Source: Peteryoungia wuzhouensis
Lineage (GTDB): Bacteria > Pseudomonadota > Alphaproteobacteria > Rhizobiales > Rhizobiaceae
Reading direction: 5' to 3'
NCBI RefSeq assembly: GCF_003205195.1
Contig: NZ_QJRY01000002.1
Span: 496,001 to 560,000, forward strand
DNA: 64,000 bases
In this document: piece after piece, positions 54,824 to 62,920 of the stretch
How the letters are laid out: each line of letters opens with the position of its first letter
Numbering within the stretch: position 1 is the stretch's first letter
Made by a program: the position numbers and the translations under genes
The notes under the pieces: generated by a model
The model's database searches: none
What the model saw: only the letters and a program-made list of their open reading frames with translations
What the model was told of the DNA's origin: nothing

Positions 54824-56371
54824 ATGTTCGCAAACCCATCTTCGACTCATAGATTTGTATGGGTTTACATTGCGCTTGTTGCAACAGTCTTCCTTCCAGC
54901 TTCCGCGAAGGCGGAGGTGTTCCGCGCCCGAAGCGGCACGGAATGCCTAAAAGTACTTAAGCTTGACGCAAGGGGCTTTGAGAGCAGAGAGAGCGGCGTG
55001 CCTCATGACTGCATGACGGCCCGCTACAGCCTCGATCTCGACGCACCGCCCGGTTCTAGGACTGATTTAGCGCGCAGTTACTCACTGTCCTTCATTGAGT
55101 ACGGTGGGACGCCGGCGGATCGCCTTGAGGAGAGGCAGTGGGCAGCTCTACAGCGAATTTTAGCAACCAATAAAAAAAAGTATGTGGTCGTATTCATACA
55201 TGGCTGGCACCACAACGCGAATATCGGCGATAGGGACGTGCAGCGAATGCATGTATTCCTCAGTTACGCTAGGAGCTTCCTAAATCAGCGGGCGTCTTAC
55301 AGAGGTGCCGAGCTGATTGGAGTTTACATCGGCTGGAATGCTTCAGTTTGGAGGCAAGGCTACCTAAGTCCGTTGGACCATCTCAGTTATCGAGCGAAAA
55401 AGAGTGAAAGTGATCGGATAGCTAAGAAAGTTGTTTCAGATCTGTCAGAGATCTCAGCTTTGCTAGATATTCAGCCTGGAAACCCCGCAGCAGATAAAAT
55501 GCTAGTCGTAGGACACTCGTTTGGCGGAAACATTCTAGCAGCGGGACTCAAGAATGACATCCTGCAAGACTTGCAGGGTTATAACGGGGGAACGCCCCTC
55601 GCCCCTCCATTGGGGGACATGGTTGTGATGCTGAATCCCGCGTCCGAGGCACGCAACTTGATTGATATCCAGAAGCTTGTTCGACAGCGGAGGCTGAAGT
55701 TTCCCATCAACCAGGCGCCGCATTGGATGGCACTGACATCGACAGACGACTGGAACGCTGAAGAGTATTGCGCGAAGACCTCAGAGAACAAAGAAGGGCG
55801 CTCCGAAAAGCGCCTGCTGCCTGAGGAATGCCTGGAGGAAAGCGAAGCAAAATGGGATACGGCAACCGGTAATGCCTTCAACTATGGTCAAGTTTTGCTG
55901 AACGGCAATGGCTCTAAGGAAGACTACACAGCTCTAGGTCACTTCTTGCCTACGAGGGAGTACCCATACGGAACAACGCACGACCTGACGGCAATCGAAG
56001 GAGCGAAATTTCGGACCGAATACTGGAATGGAATCAAGGCCGACAGATCTGTTTGCGACACTGCTCAAGAATGGTTGCCTGAACTGCGGAGAGCCCTTAA
56101 CAATTGGGATACTTTCTATGCATCGGAGCCTCGGCCGACCAAGTTTGCCCGCAGCGCTAGTATGGAAACAGAATATCAGTTGCGTGCTTACCTCTACAGA
56201 CGTTCGATAAAAGCAACGTACTCTGCAAGGTACAACAATGAACCCTATTGGAACGTGAGGACGCTTCCCAATCTGATTACTGACCACAGCGGCTTCATGA
56301 GTTACATGCTGATGTGTATGCTCAATCAGTTCGTATTGGATGATCCGGCAGGTACCTATCCAGTGCGGTAA
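54824..56371 (+). CDS. Exported alpha/beta-hydrolase (lipase/esterase-like), foreign base composition
   Basis: 515 residues. The signal peptide ends near SAKAEV. The hydrolase core has oxyanion strand VVVFIHGWHHNANIGDRD and nucleophile elbow VVGHSFGGNIL, with a long cap and C-terminal part (GYNGGTPLAP, MALTSTDDWNAEEYC). Codon use differs sharply from the neighbours: many AT-ending codons (TTA, ATA, AAA), and clearly lower G+C. This suggests recent acquisition. The ATG at 54824 starts the signal peptide and has GGGGG upstream. The 3' end overlaps the convergent MATE gene by 50 bp. Substrate unknown; Ser/His/Asp chemistry is likely. Confidence 0.85.
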   Translation: MFANPSSTHRFVWVYIALVATVFLPASAKAEVFRARSGTECLKVLKLDARGFESRESGVPHDCMTARYSLDLDAPPGSRTDLARSYSLSFIEYGGTPADRLEERQWAALQRILATNKKKYVVVFIHGWHHNANIGDRDVQRMHVFLSYARSFLNQRASYRGAELIGVYIGWNASVWRQGYLSPLDHLSYRAKKSESDRIAKKVVSDLSEISALLDIQPGNPAADKMLVVGHSFGGNILAAGLKNDILQDLQGYNGGTPLAPPLGDMVVMLNPASEARNLIDIQKLVRQRRLKFPINQAPHWMALTSTDDWNAEEYCAKTSENKEGRSEKRLLPEECLEESEAKWDTATGNAFNYGQVLLNGNGSKEDYTALGHFLPTREYPYGTTHDLTAIEGAKFRTEYWNGIKADRSVCDTAQEWLPELRRALNNWDTFYASEPRPTKFARSASMETEYQLRAYLYRRSIKATYSARYNNEPYWNVRTLPNLITDHSGFMSYMLMCMLNQFVLDDPAGTYPVR

Positions 56372-57791
56372 TTTCCTTTGAGGTTCCGCTAGTCTGCATC
56401 TCCCGCCTGACCTTCACGTAGAACCGCAGGCACAGCATGACGGCAGCGCTGATCAGTCCGACCACGAAGCCGATCCAGATTCCGATACCGCCGATCCCCA
56501 TCGGGAAGGCCAGGAACCAGGCGAGGAGAAAGCCGATCGGCCAATAGGAGACGAGCGCAAGGATCATCGGCACACGGGCGTCCTTCAGCCCCCGCAACAG
56601 ACCGCTTGCAATCGTCTGCAGCCCGTCGACCAGCTGAAAGATTCCCGCAATTCCCACCAGTGGCGCGGCATAGGCGAGCACCGCCTTCGCATCCGGCGTG
56701 TGTTCGTTGAGGAAGGCGCTGGCAAGCGGATGCGGGATCGTCAAGAACAGCACACCACCGAGAAGCGACAGCACCGAGGCAATCGTCGTCACCGTGATGG
56801 CTGCGCGCACCAGTTCCCCATAATTGCCGCGCCCATGCGCCAGGCCGATCCGCACCGTTGCCGCCTGCGCCAGCCCGAGCGGGATCATGAAGGCAATCGA
56901 GGTCAGCTGCAGCGCAATGCCATGGGCCGCAAGTTCAATCGTCCCGATCCGCCCCATCAGCAGCGAGGCGCCGGTGAACAGGCTGACTTCGGCCAGCACC
57001 GTGACGCTGATCGGCAGGCCAAGATGCAGGACCTCGCGAAATGCCTGCCAGTCCGGCCGCCAGAAACGGATGAACAGCTCGTAGCGCTTCGTCTCGTCCC
57101 GTGTCTGCAGATAGGCGACCATGGCGAGAAAACTGACCCACTGGACGATGACAGCGACGATCGCCGCCCCGGTCATGCCAAGTGCCGGAAAGCCGAAATG
57201 GCCGAGTACCAGGCAGTAGGCGAGGATGGCATTCAGGACGAGAATGCCGAGCGTCACCCAGAGCACGATGCGCGCACGACCTGTCGCACTCACCAGCGCT
57301 CGCAGGACGGCAAAGAGCAGCGCCGGCAGAAGACCGAACTGGATGATCCGGACATAACCGGCGGCAAGGGCGGCCACCTCAGGCTTTTGTCCCAGCGCAA
57401 GCAGGATTGTCTCCGCATTGAAAAACAGCGGCGCCGTCAGCACCGTATAGAGGATCGCCACCCACATGCCCATGCGGATGGACCGGCGTACCGAAACGAC
57501 GTCGCCGCGCCCGTAAGCCTGTGCGACCATCGGAATGACGGCCATCGAGAAGCCTGAGCCGAAGATGAAAATCGTGAAGAAGAACTGTCCGGCTAGCACC
57601 ATGGCCGCGAGCGGCACCGCGCCGAGTTGTCCGACGATCACCACATCGGTCGTGTGAATGCCGAGCTGCGCCAGCTGTGCACCGATCAGCGGAATGCCGA
57701 GCGACAGCGTCGCACGGATATGCGACATCCAGCTTCCGGCAATAGCGGGCGCCGGGGTGAGGGTATCGATCGGAATGCTGTTCGTATGCAT
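56322..57791 (-). CDS. MATE-family multidrug exporter
   Basis: Inner-membrane Na+ or H+ antiporter of 489 residues with 12 hydrophobic segments in two repeats: SLGIPLIGAQLAQLGIHTTDVVIVGQLGAVPLAA is the NorM-type entry (core LGIHTTDVVIVGQLGA), and GLPISVTVLAEVSLFTGASLLMGRIG starts the second half. LGLAQAATVRIGLAHGRGN is conserved. The ATG at 57791 gives a length normal for the family; ATG 57728 is also possible. The last 16 codons lie inside the 3' end of the convergent foreign-looking hydrolase gene. Confidence 0.92.
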   Translation of the reverse strand: MHTNSIPIDTLTPAPAIAGSWMSHIRATLSLGIPLIGAQLAQLGIHTTDVVIVGQLGAVPLAAMVLAGQFFFTIFIFGSGFSMAVIPMVAQAYGRGDVVSVRRSIRMGMWVAILYTVLTAPLFFNAETILLALGQKPEVAALAAGYVRIIQFGLLPALLFAVLRALVSATGRARIVLWVTLGILVLNAILAYCLVLGHFGFPALGMTGAAIVAVIVQWVSFLAMVAYLQTRDETKRYELFIRFWRPDWQAFREVLHLGLPISVTVLAEVSLFTGASLLMGRIGTIELAAHGIALQLTSIAFMIPLGLAQAATVRIGLAHGRGNYGELVRAAITVTTIASVLSLLGGVLFLTIPHPLASAFLNEHTPDAKAVLAYAAPLVGIAGIFQLVDGLQTIASGLLRGLKDARVPMILALVSYWPIGFLLAWFLAFPMGIGGIGIWIGFVVGLISAAVMLCLRFYVKVRREMQTSGTSKEITALDRYLPDHPIRTD

Positions 57792-58072
57792 GGTTTGGCT
57801 CTCGACGAAAAAGCCGCTTCCAGAGCAGTCTGGCGAGCGGCATGTCGCGATGGGGATAGGCCCCAATGGGCACGCCAGCAAGACAAATTCAGCAATCTGC
57901 AATTTTTTTGCGCGATGCATCAGCAAGATTGATGAAAATTCGGGCAGTCCGCCGAATATCAGGGACGAATTCGGGGATGGGTGCCGCAATCAATCCTGGC
58001 GGCTCTTGGCCAGGCTTCGAAAACAAGCTTATGGTCGCCCCACCCCTCCCTCTGACACGAGTTAGTCCAGGC

Positions 58073-58552
58073 ATGATTGAATTGATTTGGCGCGGCATGA
58101 TCATCGGCACGGGCGCGACGCTCGCAATGGACCTATGGGCCATCATGCTCAGCACGGTCTTCGCCCAGCCAAAGGCCAATTGGGCACCCGTCGGCCGCTG
58201 GTTCTATCATTTGAAGAACGGCAAGGTCTTCCATGATAGCATTGCCGAGGCGTCTCCCTATCGCCACGAACTAGCTCTCGGCTGGTTCAGTCACTACGCC
58301 GTCGGCATTCTCTACGGCGTGCTGCTCGTCCTGATCATGGGTCCGGACTGGCTGGCCCAACCGACATTCCTGCCCGCCTGGATCTGGGCCATCGTCACCG
58401 TCGCCGCCGGCTGGTTCCTGCTGCAGCCGGGTCTCGGCATCGGCTGGGCAGCCTCAAAGACGCCGAACCCCAACAAGGTGCGCGCCATGAACCTGGTCGC
58501 CCACACCGTCTTCGGCCTCGGCCTCTGGCTGACCGCTCTGTTGATCCGCTGA
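58073..58552 (+). CDS. DUF2938 membrane protein
   Basis: 159-residue integral membrane protein with about four hydrophobic segments (LIWRGMIIGTGATLAMDLWAIML, HYAVGILYGVLLVLIMG, IWAIVTVAAGWFLLQPGLGIGWAASKTPNPN, and AHTVFGLGLWLTALLI). The FLLQPGLGIGWAASKTPNPN stretch is a DUF2938 signature. The ATG at 58073 starts the conserved domain. Divergent from the MATE exporter; function unknown. Confidence 0.88.
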   Translation: MIELIWRGMIIGTGATLAMDLWAIMLSTVFAQPKANWAPVGRWFYHLKNGKVFHDSIAEASPYRHELALGWFSHYAVGILYGVLLVLIMGPDWLAQPTFLPAWIWAIVTVAAGWFLLQPGLGIGWAASKTPNPNKVRAMNLVAHTVFGLGLWLTALLIR

Positions 58553-58604
58553 TCAGGCATCGCGACGGCGCGGCACCAAGAGGTGCCGAACCATCGGCAT
58601 ACGA

Positions 58605-59528
58605 TCAGATGTCGCCTGAAAACGTGTCACAGGCGCTGACATTGCCGCTTTCATAACCCCGCTTGAACCACTTCATGCGCTGGGCCGACGTGCCGTGGTT
58701 GAAGGCATCGGGAACGACATAACCCTGGCTACGCTTCTGCAGTGTGTCGTCGCCAATCTGTTGGGCCGCATTCAAGGCTTCTTCCAGGTCTCCATCGGAA
58801 AGAATACCTTCCTTGTCGGCTGATTTTGCCCAGAGACCGGCATAACAATCCGCCTGCAGTTCAACCCGCACCGACATCTTGTTGGCCTCGCGCTCGCCCA
58901 TTGCCTGACGCTGGCGGTTGAACTCCGGCAGCACGCCGGTGAGGTTCTGCACGTGATGGCCGACCTCATGCGCGATCACATATGCCTGGGCAAAATCACC
59001 AGCAGCGTCAAACTGTTGGGCCAGTTGGCGGAAGAAGGCGGTATCCAGATAGACCTTGCGGTCACTCGGACAATAGAACGGACCGGTGGCCGACGAAGCC
59101 TGGCCACAGGCGGACCGGGTCGTGCCATCGAACAGAACCAATGTTGGCTCCGGATAGGTTTCACCCGACTGTTTGAAGATGGTCGACCAGGTGGTCTCCG
59201 TCTCAGCAAGGACGGTGCGGACAAAAGCCGTCATCTCGTCATCGGCGGGTGTGGCGGGGCGACTGCCAACCTGCTGCTCGTAGCCGGAGCCGCCGGACAC
59301 ATTGCCCTCACCCAGCACTTGCAGCATGTCGATGCCCATCATCTTCAGCACGAAATAGATGACGACGAGGAAGATGATGGTGCCGATGCTGAGACCACCA
59401 CCGCGCCGACCGCCCATGGGGATCTGGATCCCGGAGCGGCCGAAGGGATTGCCCCCAAGTCCACCACCGGAGGATTGCCCGCGGCGGTCCTCGATATTGT
59501 CCGACTGACGACGGCCCTTCCATTCCAT
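58605..59528 (-). CDS. Membrane-anchored neutral zinc metallopeptidase (YpfJ family)
   Basis: Protein of 307 residues. A Gly/Arg-rich cytoplasmic start (RRGQSSGGGLGGNPFGR) precedes one transmembrane helix at about 48-68 (IGTIIFLVVIYFVLKMMGI). The rest is a periplasmic peptidase domain with the zinc motif AHEVGHHVQN and a distal ligand in RVELQADCYAGLWA. CGQASSATGPFYCPSDRKVYLD is a family hallmark. GAGAGGAAG precedes the ATG. No known substrate. Confidence 0.93.
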   Translation of the reverse strand: MEWKGRRQSDNIEDRRGQSSGGGLGGNPFGRSGIQIPMGGRRGGGLSIGTIIFLVVIYFVLKMMGIDMLQVLGEGNVSGGSGYEQQVGSRPATPADDEMTAFVRTVLAETETTWSTIFKQSGETYPEPTLVLFDGTTRSACGQASSATGPFYCPSDRKVYLDTAFFRQLAQQFDAAGDFAQAYVIAHEVGHHVQNLTGVLPEFNRQRQAMGEREANKMSVRVELQADCYAGLWAKSADKEGILSDGDLEEALNAAQQIGDDTLQKRSQGYVVPDAFNHGTSAQRMKWFKRGYESGNVSACDTFSGDI

Positions 59529-59616
59529 GGTGCTTCCTCTCTCCGCTGGCGCCCTTATCAATGAGAAGATAGCGGAACTGTTCCCTAACACCAGACACCG
59601 GAAGCTGTCTTGCTGA

Positions 59617-60114
59617 TTAGCCGGACCGGCGTCGACTGTCCCGCCTCAGCCACCATTGAAAGAAAACGACGAGAACGAGCACCATGCCGATGACCAGCAG
59701 GTGGACCTGCCCCTGCCCTTCGCCGAACAGCAGTTTGTGCATCAGGCGCCCTGGCAGGAGCGTGAAGGCTCCAGCCGTCAGCAACGCCAGCGAATAGAGA
59801 TTGCCGACATGTCGGCGATGGTCGGCAATCCGGCCGGCCCGCGCCGCAGCCACGGCCTGCCAGCTGCCGACCAGTGTGAGGACAGAGAGGATATGGATGG
59901 GGCTGAAACCGTAAACGAGGCGGAGCGAATGAATGAAGAAGCTCGAAAACGACGTGACGACCATGATGCCGATCCAGATCCGCCCCAGGGTCTTGTGCGT
60001 CCTCATCCCCTTAGGCGCGACGAGCAGATAGGTGCCGAGCAGGAGCGCAGAGACGGCAGCGGCGACATGGATCTGGATAGCGGGCGAGGCCTGCAGGAGA
60101 AGAGAGAGCGACAT
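59617..60114 (-). CDS. DUF2306 membrane protein
   Basis: 165-residue protein with four hydrophobic segments and the family motifs IQIHVAAAVSALLLGTYLLVAPKGMRTHKTLGRIWIGIMV (core GMRTHKTLGRIW) and RIADHRRHVGNLYSLAL. Paired histidines face the membrane interface and may bind heme or metal; this is a suggestion only. It is divergent from a LytTR regulator, a pairing that suggests a regulated sensor/effector unit. Confidence 0.87.
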   Translation of the reverse strand: MSLSLLLQASPAIQIHVAAAVSALLLGTYLLVAPKGMRTHKTLGRIWIGIMVVTSFSSFFIHSLRLVYGFSPIHILSVLTLVGSWQAVAAARAGRIADHRRHVGNLYSLALLTAGAFTLLPGRLMHKLLFGEGQGQVHLLVIGMVLVLVVFFQWWLRRDSRRRSG

Positions 60115-60219
60115 GGGGCTTGCCTTGAACAGGATCACGGGTTCAATGGATGATGTCGCGCTGATCGCTCCAGCTGGCCTGTGCGGCAAACGCTTTGCCG
60201 TCGATGACGAGAAGAATTC

Positions 60220-61053
60220 GTGAACAGCACCGCCTTGCAGTCTGCGCTTCGTGAATGGGCAATGCTGATCCGCTCGGCGCGCTTCTGGGCAACCTTCGCC
60301 ATCGTCGTTGCCATCTTTGTCGCCATGGGTCCCTCCGGCACGATGGAGGACATGGGTCTCGCCGAGCGGGCCGCTTTCTGGACGCTTCTCCATGCCGCAG
60401 CCTGGGCGGTGGCAATCTCGATCATCACGCTCGCCGAAATCTGGCTGAGGGAACATATTTCAAGCACGCTCGTCCTGCTGACGATCAACGCCGTGCTCGC
60501 GACCCCCTTCGTGGCAGCAGCCGTGGAGCTCGTCAGGTGGTCATGGCTGAGCCTGCCACCAACCACCCTCTCCTACGGCAGCCAGTTCGCCGTCTGCTTG
60601 CCGCTGTCGATCCTCTTCAGTCTGCTGACCCATATGACTATGTCGGCAAAGCCGGCAGCATCCACGGCATCGCAGCCGACGGTAAGCGCAGCGGCAATAC
60701 CGCAGGAGCCCCCGCCGCTCCTCGCGCGCTTGAAGCCGGACATCCGCGGACCGATCCTGCATCTGACCGTCGAGGACCACTACACCGTGGTAACCACCAC
60801 GCGCGGCTGCCAGCTGGTGCTGCTGCGCTTTTCCGACGCGCTGCGTGAACTGGGCGAAATCGACGGCCTGCAGACCCATCGCTCCCATTGGGTGGCCGCA
60901 GCCCATGTCGAAGGGCTGGCAAAGGCGGGAGGCCGGTTCGCAGTCAGGCTGAAATCCGGGACGGTCGTGCCGGTCAGTCGCAGCTATGCCGACAGTGTTC
61001 GCCGTCGTTTCGGCGACATCCGAGATATAGGAGAGCGTCAGCCCTTGGCGTAA
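60220..61053 (+). CDS. Membrane-bound LytTR-family transcriptional regulator
   Basis: 277 residues. The N-terminal half has four hydrophobic helices (from WATFAIVVAIFVAMG to FAVCLPLSILFSLL). The C-terminal 100 residues form a LytTR DNA-binding domain (LHLTVEDHYTVVTTTRGCQLVLLRFSDALRELGEIDGLQTHRSHWVA, core GLQTHRSHWVA; ending RSYADSVRRRF). Regulation at the membrane by the neighbouring DUF2306 protein or by a lipophilic signal is likely. It begins at GTG 60220 with AGAAG upstream. The 3' end overlaps the convergent GST gene by 16 bp. Confidence 0.88.
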   Translation: MNSTALQSALREWAMLIRSARFWATFAIVVAIFVAMGPSGTMEDMGLAERAAFWTLLHAAAWAVAISIITLAEIWLREHISSTLVLLTINAVLATPFVAAAVELVRWSWLSLPPTTLSYGSQFAVCLPLSILFSLLTHMTMSAKPAASTASQPTVSAAAIPQEPPPLLARLKPDIRGPILHLTVEDHYTVVTTTRGCQLVLLRFSDALRELGEIDGLQTHRSHWVAAAHVEGLAKAGGRFAVRLKSGTVVPVSRSYADSVRRRFGDIRDIGERQPLA

Positions 61054-61706
61054 CCGTACTCGCCGCCGCGCGAAAGGGCCCGCTGATAGGCCGGACGCGC
61101 CCGGATACGCTCGATCCACGCTCTCAGCACAGAGGTATCCCTGCCGCCGGCAATCCGGGTCAGCCCGGCCTCGACTGGAAAACTCATGGCGATATCGGCC
61201 GCGGAGAACTCGTGACCTGCGAACCAACCGTCCCTGGACACTTCCGTAATCCAGAGGTCGAGATGATCGGAGAGCTGTGGGTCCAGAAGTTTGCGCGAGA
61301 CACCATCGCTGATCATCCTGGCCACAGGCCGAATGAAGAACGGCACCTGGCCCGGAATCCGCGAGAAGATCAATTTCATCACCAGAAGCGGCATGGCGGA
61401 TCCTTCCGCATAGTGCATCCAGTAGCGGTAGCGTAAGCGCTCGTCCGTTCCGGCGGCAGGTCGCAGGCTCTCGCCCCCATAGGTCTCGATCAGGTACTCC
61501 ATGATCGCACCGCTTTCCGCCACCACCCGGCCCTTGTCCTCGATGACAGGCGATTTGCCGAGCGGATGCACGGCCTTCAGCGCTTTCGGCGCAAGATACT
61601 CCTTGGTCCGGTGATAGACCTCGACCTGATAATCGAGCCCCAGTTCCTCCAGCAGCCACAGGATGCGGTGCGCGCGCGAATTGTCGAGATAATGCACTGT
61701 GATCAT
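61038..61706 (-). CDS. Glutathione S-transferase family protein
   Basis: 222-residue two-domain GST. The N-terminal thioredoxin-like domain (MITVHYLDNSRAHRILWLLEELGL, core NSRAHRILWLLEELG) contains the glutathione site motif HPLGKSPVIEDKG and AESGAIMEYL. The C-terminal all-helical domain includes HEFSAADIAMSFPVE. The serine of NSRAHR may activate glutathione. No good ribosome binding site precedes the ATG at 61706; ATG 61721 is an alternative. Substrate unknown. Confidence 0.92.
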   Translation of the reverse strand: MITVHYLDNSRAHRILWLLEELGLDYQVEVYHRTKEYLAPKALKAVHPLGKSPVIEDKGRVVAESGAIMEYLIETYGGESLRPAAGTDERLRYRYWMHYAEGSAMPLLVMKLIFSRIPGQVPFFIRPVARMISDGVSRKLLDPQLSDHLDLWITEVSRDGWFAGHEFSAADIAMSFPVEAGLTRIAGGRDTSVLRAWIERIRARPAYQRALSRGGEYGYAKG

Positions 61707-61874
61707 GAAGGAGCGTCCCATTGGCCAGAGCTGTGTATCTAGGGCCGTTCCCGTGATCCGTCGACCCATGGCCTGGCCTGATTTGCAGCGTCCCGCCACG
61801 GATTTGCCGATTGGCAACACAAGGTTCCACATGCCACTATCGCTTGGGGGAAAGTCAATTTGGAGGAGACTGCA

Positions 61875-62900
61875 ATGAAAGCCATGCGGCTTGAGGGTAT
61901 CGGACAACTGTTCACGCGGGAGGTGGACAAGCCGGTGCCAGGCCCGGAAGAACTTCTGGTGCGGGTCGAGGCCTGTGGTGTCTGCGGCACCGATCGCCAC
62001 CTGTTCCACGGCGAATTTCCGTCAAAGCCACCCGTGACGCTGGGCCATGAATTCGCAGGCATCATCGAGGCGATGGGCACTGAGGTCACCGGCTTTGCCA
62101 TCGGCGACCGGATCACCGGCGACCCCAACATCGCCTGTGGCCGCTGCAGCCACTGCGTCAACGGCCGGGTCAATCTCTGCCGCAATCTCCAGGCGATCGG
62201 TATTGCGCGCGACGGCGGCTTCGCCGACTACGTGATTGTCCCGCAGAAGCAGGCCTTCCTGCTCCCCGCCAACCTCGATCCGATGTTTGGCGCCTTCTGC
62301 GAACCGCTCGCCTGCTGCCTGCATGGCATCGACCTTGCCGAGATCAAGGCCGGTTCCTCCGTCGTCGTGCTCGGCGGCGGCGTGATTGGCCTGCTGACCG
62401 TACAGCTCGCCCGGCTTGCCGGCGCCAGCACCGTCATCCTCTCGACACGCCAGGCCTCGCGCCGCGAACTGGCGGAAGAACTGGGCGCAACCGCCAGCGT
62501 CGACCCATCGTCCTCTGATATCATCGAGAGCATTACCGGCCCGAATGGTCTCGTGCCCGGGGGTGTCGACGTGGTGCTCGAATGCGCCGGTGTCGCCGAG
62601 ACGGTTCAACAGGCGACGAAACTCGTGCGCCCAGGCGGCACTGTCGTCATCCTCGGGGTCATGGCCCAAGGCGAGAAGGTCGAGATAGAGCCTTTCGATC
62701 TCCTCTTCCGTGAAGTGAAGCTGGTTACGTCCTTCCTCAATCCCTTTACCCATCGCCGCGCCGCCGACCTGATCGCATCGGGCACGATCGAGGTGGAGCG
62801 GTTGATATCGCGCAAGGTCTCGCTGGAAGAGGCGCCCTCCGTCGTCTCCAATCCTCCGGGCCGTGGCGAGGTGAAGGTGCTCGTGGTTCCAGGTCTGTAA
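61875..62900 (+). CDS. Zinc-dependent alcohol/polyol dehydrogenase (MDR family)
   Basis: 341-residue dehydrogenase of the sorbitol/threonine dehydrogenase group. Catalytic zinc ligands are C in CGVCGTDRH and H and E in LGHEFAG. Structural cysteines are in NIACGRCSHCVNGRVNLC. The cofactor motif is VLGGGVIGLLTVQLARLAG. After it comes TRQASRRELAEELGA, where arginines after the second strand favour NADP over NAD. EPLACCLHGID is conserved. GGAGGAG precedes the ATG. Polyol substrate likely, not certain. Confidence 0.93.
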   Translation: MKAMRLEGIGQLFTREVDKPVPGPEELLVRVEACGVCGTDRHLFHGEFPSKPPVTLGHEFAGIIEAMGTEVTGFAIGDRITGDPNIACGRCSHCVNGRVNLCRNLQAIGIARDGGFADYVIVPQKQAFLLPANLDPMFGAFCEPLACCLHGIDLAEIKAGSSVVVLGGGVIGLLTVQLARLAGASTVILSTRQASRRELAEELGATASVDPSSSDIIESITGPNGLVPGGVDVVLECAGVAETVQQATKLVRPGGTVVILGVMAQGEKVEIEPFDLLFREVKLVTSFLNPFTHRRAADLIASGTIEVERLISRKVSLEEAPSVVSNPPGRGEVKVLVVPGL

Positions 62901-62920
62901 CGCGATGCGGCAGCCGGCCC

